Assembly: GCF_002163675.1 (NCBI RefSeq)
Contig: NZ_CP019334.1
Span: 1,958,501-2,022,500, forward strand
Source of the DNA: Polaribacter sp. SA4-12
Lineage (GTDB): Bacteria > Bacteroidota > Bacteroidia > Flavobacteriales > Flavobacteriaceae
Length of the DNA: 64,000 bases
Direction of reading: 5' to 3'
Both the position numbers and the translations under genes were made by a program. Numbering within the stretch: the first letter of the stretch is position 1; every line of letters starts with the position of its first letter. The notes beneath the pieces were generated by a model, which was given only the letters and a program-made list of their open reading frames with translations, searched no databases and was not told the DNA's origin. Shown one piece after another: positions 34,950 to 44,382 of this stretch.

Positions 34950-36158
34950 TTATTTAATCTTTTCTTTCTTTAAAACTCTTAGTAGATAAAATAAAATTAG
35001 AACACCAACAAGAGCAAAAATTGTAATTGCTGTCCAAGTAGTTTCATAACCAAATTCTTCTACCATTTGCATACCAACTTTGTGGCTAAATATATGTGCT
35101 AAAGAAAACGAAATGCTGTACAAAGCCATATATTATCCTTGATTTCCTTTTTCTGCTCTTTCTATTGCAAAAGAATTTGAAAATGGAAAAGCAATCATTT
35201 CTCCAGTTGACATTAATAATATTCCAATTACTAGAACTCCACCCCAACCAAATAAGTTTAAAATAATAAAACTTACAGCTACTAAAAACAAGCCGAGCGC
35301 AATCAATGTAACTTTAGAAACATTAGTATCTTCTAACCATTTTATAAGTGGCATTTCAAATATAAAAATAAAGAATCCACTTAAACCCATTAATAATCCA
35401 ATTTCTAATTCAGATAAAAAGTGATGATCTTTATAATACAAAGGCATTGTAGAAAAGTATTGCATAAATACAAATCCGAAAATAAACATCGCCACAAAAA
35501 ACACCCAAAAAGCTTTGTCTTCGTAGGCAGAATCAGGGTTTTCAACTGTTACTTGATCTAGTACTTTTGCTTTTTTAGGATGTAAAACTTTCAACAATAA
35601 AAAAGCAGCTAATACACATGTAATTCCATCTGTCCAGAATAATCCTTCATAACCAATTCCTGTTATTATTAAACCTCCAATTGCTGGTCCTGCAGAAAAA
35701 CCTAAGTTAATTGCCAAACGAATTAAAGTTACCGAACGTGTTTTATTTTCGGGTTTACTATACGCACTTAAAGCAACAAACATTGCTGGTCTAAAGGCAT
35801 CTGCAACTAACATAACAACAAAAATACCAAAACAAAATTCATGAAAAGTTGTTGCATATTGTAGAAAAACGAATAGAATTCCTGTTAAAAGCAGACTTAC
35901 CAACATTACTTTATAATACCCAATTTTGTCTGTTAATTTTCCACCAATCCAAGTACCAACAACAGAGCCTAATCCAAAGAAAGACATTATCCAACCAATA
36001 TCTGGTAAAGAAAAATGTAGATCTTCATTTAAATATAAAGACAAAAAAGGAATTACCATTGTTCCTGATCTGTTGATAAAAGTGATCAGTGATAGCCACC
36101 AAACTTCTATAGAGAGACCTCTAAAAGTATTTATGTAATTGTTGTATAGTTTTTTCAT
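34950..36158 (-). pseudogene. MFS transporter interrupted by an in-frame stop codon
   Basis: The whole frame from ATG 36158 to TAA 34950-34952 has 402 sense codons plus an internal TAA at 35133-35135 (codon 342). Before the stop the protein is a typical major facilitator: GSVVGTWIGGKLTDKIG (motif A) in the loop after helix 2 and ten to eleven helices. After the stop the frame continues as YMALYSISFSLAHIFSHKVG and a last helix, as in intact homologues where GNQG is followed by Q. A single CAA-to-TAA change explains it. The truncated product of 341 residues would lack the last one or two helices. It could also be a sequencing error. Confidence 0.85.
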
Positions 36159-36212
36159 AGTTTGGTTGGTTTATGCACTAAAATAAATTGAGTACAAGAT
36201 TTACTAAAAATA

Positions 36213-36240
36213 AAAAAGTCCGACTGTGAAGTCGGACTTT
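36213..36240 (-). terminator. Orphan intrinsic terminator upstream of the MFS gene
   Basis: Ten-base stem (36215-36224 with 36231-36240), 6-nt loop, followed on the minus strand by T6-A-T5. It lies 55 bp upstream of the MFS start codon in a divergent intergenic region, where no gene ends. Either a leader attenuator or the end of an unannotated RNA from 36245-36410. Confidence 0.7.
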
Positions 36241-36418
36241 TATAATTGCTTGATTTTATATTGATATCATCAAAACATATAAACACACCGACCTTCTCGC
36301 TTTTTACACGATAACTTGGTAATATATGTATAGACTTTCCTCATTTTATTTTTATTAATGGTTCAAAACTACATAAAATATTTGAATATTGTATTTTTGA
36401 TGCATAAATTTATTTAAA

Positions 36419-36952
36419 ATGAAAAAAATAACAATTCTACTATTTTCACTTTTGATGTTACTTTCTTGTGGAAGTCAAAAATCTTTTCAAAGTTTTTTTA
36501 ATGACCATAAAAGAGATTTAGGTGTTACTGCTTTTCAAGTACCAAATTTTATGAGAGCTTTATTAACGAACATTTCTCCAGAAATAAATAACTTGTTTGG
36601 TAATGTTAAAGATTTTAAATTTATCACTTTTACTGATATTTCAGCTTTTAAACAACAGGCATTAATTCAAGAAATGGATTTAATGACAAATAATAATTTC
36701 ACAGATATTTTAAGTACAAATACTGTCGAAAAGACAAAAATAATTTCTGTAAAAGAAGATGGAGATGTGGTTACACAAGCCATTATTTTTAATTCTACTT
36801 TAGCAAAAACATCTGTTATTTATTTAAAAGGTAGGTTTGACCCTAATAAATTAAAGCACCTTTCAGAAACAAATCAATTTGAGAATTTATCAAATAGTTT
36901 AATTCAAAATTATCAACCAAAAGCAATAACTCCAGGTTTTAACCCTAATTAA
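36419..36952 (+). CDS. DUF4252 lipoprotein
   Basis: 177 residues with a lipobox MLLSC (Cys 17) and the DUF4252 layout: VPNFMRALL, a central KDFKFITFTD strand and VKEDGDVVTQAIIF, ending with LKGRFDPNKLKHLSE. The family is envelope-bound, of unknown function and specific to Bacteroidota; members often follow an ECF sigma/anti-sigma pair, which is absent here. It is 2 bp ahead of the DUF1684 gene. Confidence 0.85.
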   Translation: MKKITILLFSLLMLLSCGSQKSFQSFFNDHKRDLGVTAFQVPNFMRALLTNISPEINNLFGNVKDFKFITFTDISAFKQQALIQEMDLMTNNNFTDILSTNTVEKTKIISVKEDGDVVTQAIIFNSTLAKTSVIYLKGRFDPNKLKHLSETNQFENLSNSLIQNYQPKAITPGFNPN

Positions 36953-36954
36953 AA

Positions 36955-37572
36955 ATGAAAAAAGTACTATTTATATTCTCTTTACTATTAATAATGACCT
37001 CTTGTAATTCACAAGGTAAACGTCCTTTAATGGGAGATACTGATTATCAAAAAGAATTAAATGCAAGTTATAAAGACGCATCAAAATCACCTTTAAAGAA
37101 GAAGGATTTAAGAAAATTTAATGGGTTAGAATTTTTCGATATAGACTCAACTTTTATCGTAAAAGCAGAATTTACCAAAATTGAAAATGCGCCAACTTTT
37201 GAAATGGCAACAACCACAGACAGAAAACCTTTGTACAAAAAATATGGTTTATTAAACTTTACATTAAATGGTGAAAATTGTGAATTAACCATTTATCAAA
37301 GTCAAGATGATTTGCGTGATAAAAAATATAAAGACTATTTGTTTTTACCATTTACAGATGATACTTCTGGAAACGAATCTTATGGTGGTGGACGTTATAT
37401 GGATGTGATGACCACAGATATAACTGAAGATAATACGGTGCTTTTAAACTTTAACAACACATATAACCCTTATTGTGCTTATAATGATAAATATTCTTGC
37501 CCGTTAACACCTCGAAAAAATCATTTAGATGTTGAAATAAAAGCTGGAATTAAAGTTTTTAAAAAACATTAA
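36955..37572 (+). CDS. DUF1684 lipoprotein
   Basis: 205 residues with lipobox MTSC (Cys 17). The family pattern is clear: KDASKSPLKKKDLRKFNGLEFF, given in part, then FEMATTTDRKPLYKKYG, LFLPFTDDTSGNESYGGGRYMD and NNTYNPYCAYNDKYSCPLTP near the end. DUF1684 proteins are widespread in Bacteroidota and actinobacteria; the fold and role are not firmly known. It forms a pair with the DUF4252 gene. Confidence 0.9.
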   Translation: MKKVLFIFSLLLIMTSCNSQGKRPLMGDTDYQKELNASYKDASKSPLKKKDLRKFNGLEFFDIDSTFIVKAEFTKIENAPTFEMATTTDRKPLYKKYGLLNFTLNGENCELTIYQSQDDLRDKKYKDYLFLPFTDDTSGNESYGGGRYMDVMTTDITEDNTVLLNFNNTYNPYCAYNDKYSCPLTPRKNHLDVEIKAGIKVFKKH

Positions 37573-37582
37573 AAATAACCGG

Positions 37583-37621
37583 TTGTGCATTTTGTAACTA
37601 AAAAGAATCAAAATGCACAAT
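37583..37621. terminator. Hairpin between convergent genes
   Basis: A ~14-bp stem with one or two G-U pairs (37583-37596 with 37609-37621) lies between the DUF1684 gene and the small membrane protein gene. There is no good T-run, so its role as a terminator is uncertain. Confidence 0.45.
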
Positions 37622-37634
37622 TGGTCAAAGAATA

Positions 37635-37928
37635 TTAATTCATTTTCTTATTGGTAATATAAAAACCATAGACAAAAGTAAAAATAACTTTGAAACCAAA
37701 GAATTTTCTCCATTTACCATCAGCAAAATTATTTTGATTTACTGTTTCAAAGTCTCCTGAAAAAATTTCTGAAGAGTTATTCATCAATAAAGAAACTATT
37801 GTAACTATTATAAAAAATGGAATGGCAACTTTTGCGAAATTTACCCAAAAAAGTTTGGTTTTCATTCTTGCAAAAATAATTTTCGCTCCCTCTACAAAGT
37901 TTTTTATGAAATTTTTTATAAAGTCCAT
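37635..37928 (-). CDS. Small membrane protein behind MazG
   Basis: 97 residues with one clear membrane helix (about 31-50, AKVAIPFFIIVTIVSLLM) and a second hydrophobic part near the C-terminus (FKVIFTFVYGFYI). The N-terminus is basic and amphipathic. Its ATG overlaps the stop codon of the MazG-like gene by one base, so the two are translated together. No family is recognised. Confidence 0.7.
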   Translation of the reverse strand: MDFIKNFIKNFVEGAKIIFARMKTKLFWVNFAKVAIPFFIIVTIVSLLMNNSSEIFSGDFETVNQNNFADGKWRKFFGFKVIFTFVYGFYITNKKMN

Positions 37929-38254
37929 TATTTTAATTTTTGATTGTTGTGATGACGATCGTGATCGCGTTTTGTTTTAATATCTAATTTATTTTCGAAA
38001 GCGTCTTGTAAATTGATACCTGTTTGGTTTGCTAAACATAAAACAACAAACATAACATCTGCTAATTCTTCTCCTAAATCTTTATTTTTATCAGATTCCT
38101 TTTCACTTTGCTCTCCATAACGTCTTGCAATAATACGTGCAACTTCACCAACTTCTTCTGTTAATTGTGCCATGTTTGTTAACTCGTTAAAATAACGAAC
38201 TCCATGAGCTTTAATCCAATCGTCAACTTGTTTTTGTGCGTTTTCTATGTTCAT
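37928..38254 (-). CDS. MazG-like nucleotide pyrophosphohydrolase
   Basis: 108 residues, a single all-alpha NTP-PPase module with the metal-binding EEVGE (residues ~31-35) and EELADVMFVV (about 61-70). Such house-cleaning enzymes hydrolyse (d)NTPs, including non-canonical ones, to monophosphates. It has a basic, His-rich tail (DHDRHHNNQ). It is co-translated with the small membrane protein. Confidence 0.9.
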   Translation of the reverse strand: MNIENAQKQVDDWIKAHGVRYFNELTNMAQLTEEVGEVARIIARRYGEQSEKESDKNKDLGEELADVMFVVLCLANQTGINLQDAFENKLDIKTKRDHDRHHNNQKLK

Positions 38255-38316
38255 TTTTCTTTATTGAAAGATTAAGAATTTAAAGAGTCAAAGATAGAAA
38301 TTCTCGAATGATTTAG

Positions 38317-38348
38317 TTTGTTTCTAAATTTATTTTCTGATAACTTCG
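38317..38348 (+). promoter_or_regulatory. Promoter candidate for the sulfatase gene
   Basis: TTTG at 38317-38320, 20-bp spacer, TAACTTCG at 38341-38348 (one mismatch to TAnnTTTG); the ATG is at 38375. Confidence 0.4.
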
Positions 38349-38374
38349 CTTATTTAAATTTAAGCTAAAATTCT

Positions 38375-39835
38375 ATGAAATTTCATAAATTCATTCCGCT
38401 ATTACTTCTAATTATATTTATTTCTTGTCAAAAAGAAAAAGAGGAAGTAAAAAGACCTAACATCATTTTTTTTATGATTGATGATTGTAGTGCTGTAGAA
38501 CTTTCTAGTTACGCGACATCAAATCATCCATCTGGTAATAAAACACCAGTAATTGATGCGCTAGCAAATGAAGGAATGAAATTTACAACTTGTTGGGCAT
38601 CTCCACTTTGTATGCCAGCGAGAGCAATGTTAATGTCTGGTAAATATGGGGCAAAAACAAATGTTTATGGTAATAAATTAAGTTTACATAGTCGCAATTT
38701 CCCTGATGAACATAAACCAATGTCTAAAGTTTTAAAAGAAGCGGGTTACGAAACAGCAATCTCAGGAAAATGGCATTTACCAGGAAGTGTAGAGCAAGAA
38801 GCATATGGTTTGGATGAATATTCTTTATTGGGTGGTTATTATACACCTGCTAAAGAGAAAATTGTTTGGGATGGACCTTGGTTTTCTTGGTCAAACCCAT
38901 CAAAAACTTTTAAAGACAAAGCTGTAATTGGTAGTAAAAGGGGGCAATATCCTGCTATTTACTGGAATGGTTGCGTAATTGAAAACGGCAAACTGAAACC
39001 AAGTAATGCTAACACCTTTGCACCGGATCTTTGTCAAGAATTTGCAATAGATTATGTAAAAAGAAAAAGAGACAAACCTTTCTTTTTATATTATCCAATG
39101 GTTCTACCTCACGATCCTTGGTTTGAAACACCAGACGCAAATAGCCCAACAGGTAGATCAAAACCAGGTTTTAACTCGCAAATTAAACGTTTAGAATATT
39201 ATGTTGACGAATTAGTTACAAACCTTAAAGAAGCTAATGTTTACGATAACACAATTATCATATTTACAGCGGACAACGCAACTTTAGCTAACGGTAAAGG
39301 TTCTTGTTCTGAACTTGGAGTTAGAGTACCATTAATTGTTTTTGGAGGTGCGTTAAAAAACAAAGGAGTAAGTGATGTAATGGTAGATTTTACAGATATG
39401 TATCCTACAGTTTTAGAAATGGCGGGTATTGATGTTTCTGAAATGAAAGAATTAGACGGAACAAGTTTTAAATCAATTTTAGATAACAAACCTTATCAAG
39501 GAAAACCTTTTGTTTTTAGTTTTTTAGATATGGAACGTACAGTTAGAACTAAAGATTATATGATGGACGGATTTGGAGGTGTCTGGAAATGTGCAACTTC
39601 TGGAAACTTATTAGATTACATCCCTTTAGAAGAGAATGAAGAGACGGAAAAAATTAGAGCAGAACTACTACAACTTATAGAACCTTATCAGACACCTTCA
39701 ACAGAAATGTTTGGCGAAAAAAGGATTAATAATGCAAGTAATAATTTTAAATGGCCAACTTTTCATCCGACTACTTTAGCAGCTCACCGAAATGGAAATT
39801 CTTGGATGAACAACCCAAGAAGGTTTAAAGAATAA
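38375..39835 (+). CDS. Family S1 sulfatase, lipoprotein
   Basis: 486 residues with a lipobox FISC (Cys 18). The formylglycine site is CMPAR at residues 79-83, a CxPxR form with Ala in place of the usual Ser. The metal-binding PNIIFFMIDD and the catalytic ISGKWHLPG follow, as well as YPMVLPHDPWF and FTADNA. Activity needs the maturase of the radical SAM type or FGE, not in the window. It probably removes sulfate from algal polysaccharides on the cell surface; the porin-like gene downstream may be functionally linked. Confidence 0.92.
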   Translation: MKFHKFIPLLLLIIFISCQKEKEEVKRPNIIFFMIDDCSAVELSSYATSNHPSGNKTPVIDALANEGMKFTTCWASPLCMPARAMLMSGKYGAKTNVYGNKLSLHSRNFPDEHKPMSKVLKEAGYETAISGKWHLPGSVEQEAYGLDEYSLLGGYYTPAKEKIVWDGPWFSWSNPSKTFKDKAVIGSKRGQYPAIYWNGCVIENGKLKPSNANTFAPDLCQEFAIDYVKRKRDKPFFLYYPMVLPHDPWFETPDANSPTGRSKPGFNSQIKRLEYYVDELVTNLKEANVYDNTIIIFTADNATLANGKGSCSELGVRVPLIVFGGALKNKGVSDVMVDFTDMYPTVLEMAGIDVSEMKELDGTSFKSILDNKPYQGKPFVFSFLDMERTVRTKDYMMDGFGGVWKCATSGNLLDYIPLEENEETEKIRAELLQLIEPYQTPSTEMFGEKRINNASNNFKWPTFHPTTLAAHRNGNSWMNNPRRFKE

Positions 39836-39904
39836 TTTTTATTAATTCCAAATAACTAAAACTGATAAAAGTCACTATTTTAAAGGAATAAAGAAAATAC
39901 TTTT

Positions 39905-41083
39905 ATGTGTTTAAACAGACACTTAAAATTCAACTTTATCCTCTATCTTTTGAAAAAAACGATCTATTTTCTATTCATTTTATTATCTCCAATTTTCATT
40001 TTCAGTCAAAATAAAAACACAAAAAAACTTTCTTTCTCCGGAGATTTTAGATTTAGAGCAGAACAAGATTGGGACTCACAAAAATCGGATGGCATTTATA
40101 GAAACGATAGAACTAGACTAAGATACAGAGCTCGTTTTGGAGTTGCATATAAATACTCTGATTGGATTTCATTAGGAATAAGACTTAGGACAGGAAATCC
40201 TAAAAAACAACAAGACCCTCAATTAACAGTTGGTGATGGTTTTAACGAATTTGGTACTTTACCAATCTCTTTCGAAAAAATTTATGCAGAATTTAATTAC
40301 GAATGGTTTTCTGGTTGGTTAGGAAAAAACACATTTCCTTTCGAAAAACAACATGAATTATTTTGGAGTGATAATGTTTTTCCGGAAGGAATTTCTTTAA
40401 GCGGAAAATTTGCTTTCAATAATAATATTATTCAGTCTTTAAAAATAAATACGGGTCATTTTATCATGAGAACAAACGGGACTTCTTTAGATTCTGATGG
40501 ATATTTCCAAGGTTTTCAAATTGTTACAACACATTTAGACAAGATACTTCTACTTAATCCAAGTTTTTATAACTTTAAAAACATACCTAACATTCCTGAT
40601 GGAAACGAAACTTTTACAATGAATTATGCGATTGTTCATCTTGGTACAAAAGTTCAAATCAATAAAAATTCTAACATATCAGTAGGATTTGATTTTTATC
40701 AAAATATTGAAGATTACAATAACATAAACACTATTTCACAAGAATATAAAAATCAAAAAAACGGATTTGTTGCAAATATTAGCGTGGGTAAATTAGCGAA
40801 AAAGGGAGATTGGACGTTTAAACTAACACATACTTATTTAGAAAAATATGCTGCAGTAGACTTTTTTGCTCAAAATGATTGGGCAAGATGGGATTATTCA
40901 TCACAAGGTTCACCTGACGGAAGATTAACTAATTTTAAAGGATTTGAATTAATGGCAGGATATTCTCTTGGTAAAAAAATGAACTTAAAAATAAGATGTT
41001 TTAAAGTAGATCAAATTAAATCTCTTACTACTGTTAAAGAAAATGGAAATCGAATTCGAATTGATTTTAATATCGGATTCTAA
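39905..41083 (+). CDS. Putative outer membrane porin
   Basis: 392 residues from ATG 39905, or 377 from TTG 39950, which gives a more usual signal start (KKTIYFLFILL to IFSQ). The mature part has alternating beta-strands rich in aromatic and charged residues (FSGDFRFRAEQDW, RTRLRYRARFGVAYKY) and ends with IDFNIGF, with the C-terminal Phe of outer membrane barrels. It resembles the putative-porin families of Bacteroidota, related to alginate or phosphate-type porins. The ligand is unknown. Confidence 0.8.
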   Translation: MCLNRHLKFNFILYLLKKTIYFLFILLSPIFIFSQNKNTKKLSFSGDFRFRAEQDWDSQKSDGIYRNDRTRLRYRARFGVAYKYSDWISLGIRLRTGNPKKQQDPQLTVGDGFNEFGTLPISFEKIYAEFNYEWFSGWLGKNTFPFEKQHELFWSDNVFPEGISLSGKFAFNNNIIQSLKINTGHFIMRTNGTSLDSDGYFQGFQIVTTHLDKILLLNPSFYNFKNIPNIPDGNETFTMNYAIVHLGTKVQINKNSNISVGFDFYQNIEDYNNINTISQEYKNQKNGFVANISVGKLAKKGDWTFKLTHTYLEKYAAVDFFAQNDWARWDYSSQGSPDGRLTNFKGFELMAGYSLGKKMNLKIRCFKVDQIKSLTTVKENGNRIRIDFNIGF

Positions 41084-41970
41084 AAATTCATTACAACTCC
41101 AAAACTTTGTGGAGTAAATTGTAAATCCCAAGCTATTTTTTTTGCTTTCCGTTTGTCATTATATTTCTCGTCGTATTTTCTATCTAAATATTTATCTATT
41201 GCTTCCACAATAAAAATACTTAAAGCTGTAGAAAAAACTACATCAGAAACCCAATGAAAACGATCTACAATTCTGGCAAAACCAGGTATAGAACCTACTG
41301 TGTATAAACCTGCTTTTATCCAAGGATTATCGAAATGTTTTGCAAGAATATAGGCATTTGTAAAACCTAACATTACGTGTCCTGAAGGAAAAGAATCGTA
41401 ATTAAAAACTCTATCAAAATGCAACGGATCAAATGTACTTTTACCAACATTTGCTTTTGGTCTTGCACGACCAATAAGTCTTTTAGATACTTGTTGTAAT
41501 AAACCAGAAGCTGAAGCTGAAGAAATTAATAAAACTCCTGTTCTTCTTAATTTTGGATTTTTAGTTAACAAACCCGTTACATAAACAGCGCCTGTTAGCA
41601 TAAAATTATTGTTAGGACTTCCATATTCATTTCCATAATCTGCTAACCAACGAGGAACATTTCCCCTCCAGTTGTTTGCCCAATTATCAATATGATCATC
41701 AACCAAATACAAAGCTGAAGTTCCTGCAGCAACATATCCTAAATTAGCAAATTGATTACTTTTCCAATGTAAAGGTCTGCTATAAGCATAGCCCATTCCT
41801 CCTGCCATGTTACCTAAATCATAGGTAAGTGCTTGCCATAAATTTCTATCTTTTTTAAAATCGATAGAAATTTTCTGATTTTGATGAAGAGTTTTCGTTT
41901 GCGTTTGAGTCTGACTTTGAGTCATAAAAAACGCAAAAAGAAACATTAAAGAAAATAGACTTTTTTTCAT
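41080..41970 (-). CDS. PAP2-family phosphatase
   Basis: 296 residues with a signal peptide (MKKSLFSLMFLFAFFMTQSQ, in one run of 20). The three phosphatase motifs are visible: KRLIGRARP, SFPSGHVML and RIVDRFHWVSDVV (KxxxxxxRP, PSGH, SRxxxxxHxxxD with Asp for Ser-Arg region variation). Members dephosphorylate lipid pyrophosphates or lipid A in the periplasm. It is convergent with the porin gene, overlapping by 4 bp. Confidence 0.9.
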   Translation of the reverse strand: MKKSLFSLMFLFAFFMTQSQTQTQTKTLHQNQKISIDFKKDRNLWQALTYDLGNMAGGMGYAYSRPLHWKSNQFANLGYVAAGTSALYLVDDHIDNWANNWRGNVPRWLADYGNEYGSPNNNFMLTGAVYVTGLLTKNPKLRRTGVLLISSASASGLLQQVSKRLIGRARPKANVGKSTFDPLHFDRVFNYDSFPSGHVMLGFTNAYILAKHFDNPWIKAGLYTVGSIPGFARIVDRFHWVSDVVFSTALSIFIVEAIDKYLDRKYDEKYNDKRKAKKIAWDLQFTPQSFGVVMNF

Positions 41971-41981
41971 TTTTCTTATAA

Positions 41982-42752
41982 TTAGTTTAAAAAACTAGAA
42001 ACTTCAGCGTAAAATTGCTTCGGATTTTCGGCATGCAACCAATGACCTGCATTATTTATTTCAACAATTTTAGAATTCGGAAAATGCGCTTCTATAATTG
42101 ACTCTTCGTTTTGAGTAATATAATCAGATTTAGAACCTTTTAAAAACAATGTTTCATTCTCAAAAACTGTAAAAGAAGGTAAAGCATCTCCAACTTCCGG
42201 GTTGTTTTCTGTTAACGATTCTAAGTTAAATCTGTAATCTAATTGTCCTTTTTCTTTCCAATAAACATTCTTCAACAAAAACTGACGAACACCTAAATCT
42301 GGAATTAACTCAGATAGTTTTTTATCAACCAAAGTTCTAGTATTCTGAACAGAAAAATCGATAGAATTTAAACCTGCTAAAATTGCATTATGATGTGGTT
42401 GATACATTCTTGGAGAAATATCTACAATAATTAGTTTTTCTACCAATTCAGGATACGTTACAGCAAATAACATTGCTGTTTTCCCTCCCATAGAATGCCC
42501 AATTAAATAAACTTTTTCTAATTGATGATACTCAATATAATTGTGTAAATCTTCAACTAAAACTTCATAATTAAATTCATCTTCATGAAAACTACGTCCG
42601 TGATTTCGTTGGTCTATTAAATGAACTTCATAATTTTCCGAAAACTGATTCCCTAAAGATTTCCAATTATCAGACATTCCAAAATATCCATGTAATATTA
42701 AAAGAGGTTTTCCCTCTCCTTTTATTGTTGAATGTAAAATTTTATTAGACAT
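41982..42752 (-). CDS. YbfF-like alpha/beta hydrolase
   Basis: 256 residues, cytoplasmic. The oxyanion segment LHGYFGMSDNW, nucleophile IGHSMGGKTAM (Ser near 96), RNHGRS and the catalytic His in NNAGHWLHAENP are all present. The sequence fits the YbfF esterase group, with acyl-CoA or small ester substrates. It is 11 bp upstream of the PAP2 gene and may be co-transcribed. Confidence 0.87.
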   Translation of the reverse strand: MSNKILHSTIKGEGKPLLILHGYFGMSDNWKSLGNQFSENYEVHLIDQRNHGRSFHEDEFNYEVLVEDLHNYIEYHQLEKVYLIGHSMGGKTAMLFAVTYPELVEKLIIVDISPRMYQPHHNAILAGLNSIDFSVQNTRTLVDKKLSELIPDLGVRQFLLKNVYWKEKGQLDYRFNLESLTENNPEVGDALPSFTVFENETLFLKGSKSDYITQNEESIIEAHFPNSKIVEINNAGHWLHAENPKQFYAEVSSFLN

Positions 42753-42785
42753 TTAGATTATTAGAATTTTGGATTATTAGATTTC

Positions 42786-42912
42786 TCAATCGCTTAAAAA
42801 AGCTCATTTCGAAATGACAACTGTGACTGAATATTGTTAATTTCACCACATAGAAACATAGAAAACATAGTTTTGTTGTGGACTGAAACTGAAAACTGCT
42901 ACTGCTTACTGA
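42786..42912. repeat. Short dispersed-repeat remnants between ybfF-like gene and pdxJ
   Basis: TTTCTCAATCGC...TCATTTCGAAATGACAA (palindrome at 42804-42817) is the common flavobacterial REP-like motif. Behind it 42880-42912 has the units ACTGAAA and ACTGCT repeated in tandem, another low-complexity element frequent near flavobacterial genes. No gene. Confidence 0.5.
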
Positions 42913-42915
42913 AAA

Positions 42916-43629
42916 CTATTTTAAACGATGCAAATACATATTCACAACATTCTCTAAACCTAAATACAAACTTTCAGCAATAAGTGCGTGTCCGATAGAA
43001 ACTTCAGCCAAATTAGGAATATTCTCTTTAAAGAATTTAATGTTTTCTAAACTTAAATCATGACCTGCATTAATACCTAAACCTAATTCATGAGCTAAAA
43101 TTGCAGCTTCAGTATATGGTTTTACTGCATTTTTGTTACCTAAATCGAATTGTGTAGCAAAATCTTCTGTATACAATTCAATTCTATCTGCTCCTGTTTT
43201 TGCAGCAGCTTCTATCAACTTTGCATCAGTATCAATAAAAATTGAAGTTCTAATTCCGTTTTGTTGAAATTCCTTAATTACTTCTTGTAAAAAAGATTGG
43301 TGAGTAATTGTGTCCCATCCAGCATTAGACGTAATTGCATTTACAGCATCTGGCACCAAAGTAACTTGTGTTGGCTTAACTTCTAAAACCAAATCCATAA
43401 AAGATTTAATAGGATTTCCTTCAATATTATATTCTGTTATTACAATATTTTTTAAATCTCTTGCGTCTTGATAACGAATATGTCTTTCATCTGGTCTTGG
43501 GTGAATTGTGATTCCCTGGGCACCAAATTCTTCAATATCACTTGCAACTTTTAATAAATTAGGTACGTTTCCGCCACGAGAATTTCTTAAAGTTGCTATT
43601 TTATTAATATTTACACTTAACTTTGTCAT
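42916..43629 (-). CDS. pdxJ: Pyridoxine 5'-phosphate synthase
   Basis: PdxJ condenses 3-amino-2-oxopropyl phosphate with deoxyxylulose 5-phosphate in vitamin B6 synthesis. The 237-residue TIM barrel is full length. Conserved blocks include [29 protein letters not shown], the Glu/His pair in VTLVPDA and GINAGHDLS, and the C-terminal [18 protein letters not shown]. It is divergent from the CBS/nadK genes, with 60 bp between the starts. Confidence 0.96.
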   Translation of the reverse strand: MTKLSVNINKIATLRNSRGGNVPNLLKVASDIEEFGAQGITIHPRPDERHIRYQDARDLKNIVITEYNIEGNPIKSFMDLVLEVKPTQVTLVPDAVNAITSNAGWDTITHQSFLQEVIKEFQQNGIRTSIFIDTDAKLIEAAAKTGADRIELYTEDFATQFDLGNKNAVKPYTEAAILAHELGLGINAGHDLSLENIKFFKENIPNLAEVSIGHALIAESLYLGLENVVNMYLHRLK

Positions 43630-43689
43630 TGTCTAAAATTAGGCTGCAAATATAATTTATTAAATCATTTTATCCTATATTCGTAAAGC

Positions 43690-44349
43690 ATGAATATGAA
43701 TGAATACATATTAGAAGAAATAAAACCACTTCGATTAAAAGATCTAGTAAAAAGAGCTCAAAAAGTGTTTAAAAACTATCCTATTACCCATTTTCCGGTA
43801 ATTGAGGATAATAAACTACTTGGTTCTTTTGCTGAAGAAGATATTCAAACAATAGAAAACAAAGAAGATGAATTAATTGGTTATGCGCATTTATTAAATT
43901 CATTTTTTGCAGATGAAAAAGCAACTGTTTTAGAATTGTTAAAGATTTTTGCTGATAATGACACCAACATCATTCCTATTTTAAATGAGCATAAAGATTA
44001 CATTGGTTATTTTGATTTACGCGATGTTTTAGATGTTTTTTCTACAAGTCCTTTTATGATTGAAGAAAGTGAAACTTTAATTATAGAAAAAATAAGAAAT
44101 GATTATTCTATGAGTCAAGTTGTTCAAATTATAGAATCTAATGGAGGAGAGTTATTAGGCTTGTATATTTCAGAAAAAAAAGCAGATATTATTCAAGTTA
44201 CGATAAAAGTGATTTCGGATGAAATAAACGAAATCATGCAAACTTTTAGAAGATATGATTATAAAATTATATCTATGCATGAGAATGATATTTATTTAGA
44301 AGATTTAAAAAATAGATCTGAATATTTACAGAAATATTTAGAAATGTAA
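43690..44349 (+). CDS. CBS-domain protein, AcuB-like
   Basis: 219 residues with two CBS motifs (about 10-60 and 75-125; FPVIEDNKLLGSFAEED, IIPILNEHKDYIGYFDLRD) and an ACT-like C-terminal part (VVQIIESNGGELLGLYI). The domain order is that of AcuB-like proteins, which sense adenosine nucleotides. Its place between pdxJ and nadK is common in Bacteroidota and suggests a regulatory role linked to nucleotide or NAD(P) status, but the partner is not known. Confidence 0.85.
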   Translation: MNMNEYILEEIKPLRLKDLVKRAQKVFKNYPITHFPVIEDNKLLGSFAEEDIQTIENKEDELIGYAHLLNSFFADEKATVLELLKIFADNDTNIIPILNEHKDYIGYFDLRDVLDVFSTSPFMIEESETLIIEKIRNDYSMSQVVQIIESNGGELLGLYISEKKADIIQVTIKVISDEINEIMQTFRRYDYKIISMHENDIYLEDLKNRSEYLQKYLEM

Positions 44350-44382
44350 ACTTCCTAGAGGTTTTAAGTAAAACATTATATA

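Noticed and set aside
36330..36345. GAGGAAAGTC on the minus strand, like the start of the RNase P RNA core
   Set aside because: The other conserved RNase P RNA segments are not found within the ~170 bp available; chance match.
42880..42912. ACTGAAA/ACTGCT repeats as a possible CRISPR-like array
   Set aside because: Units are only 7-10 bp without spacers; this is a low-complexity repeat.
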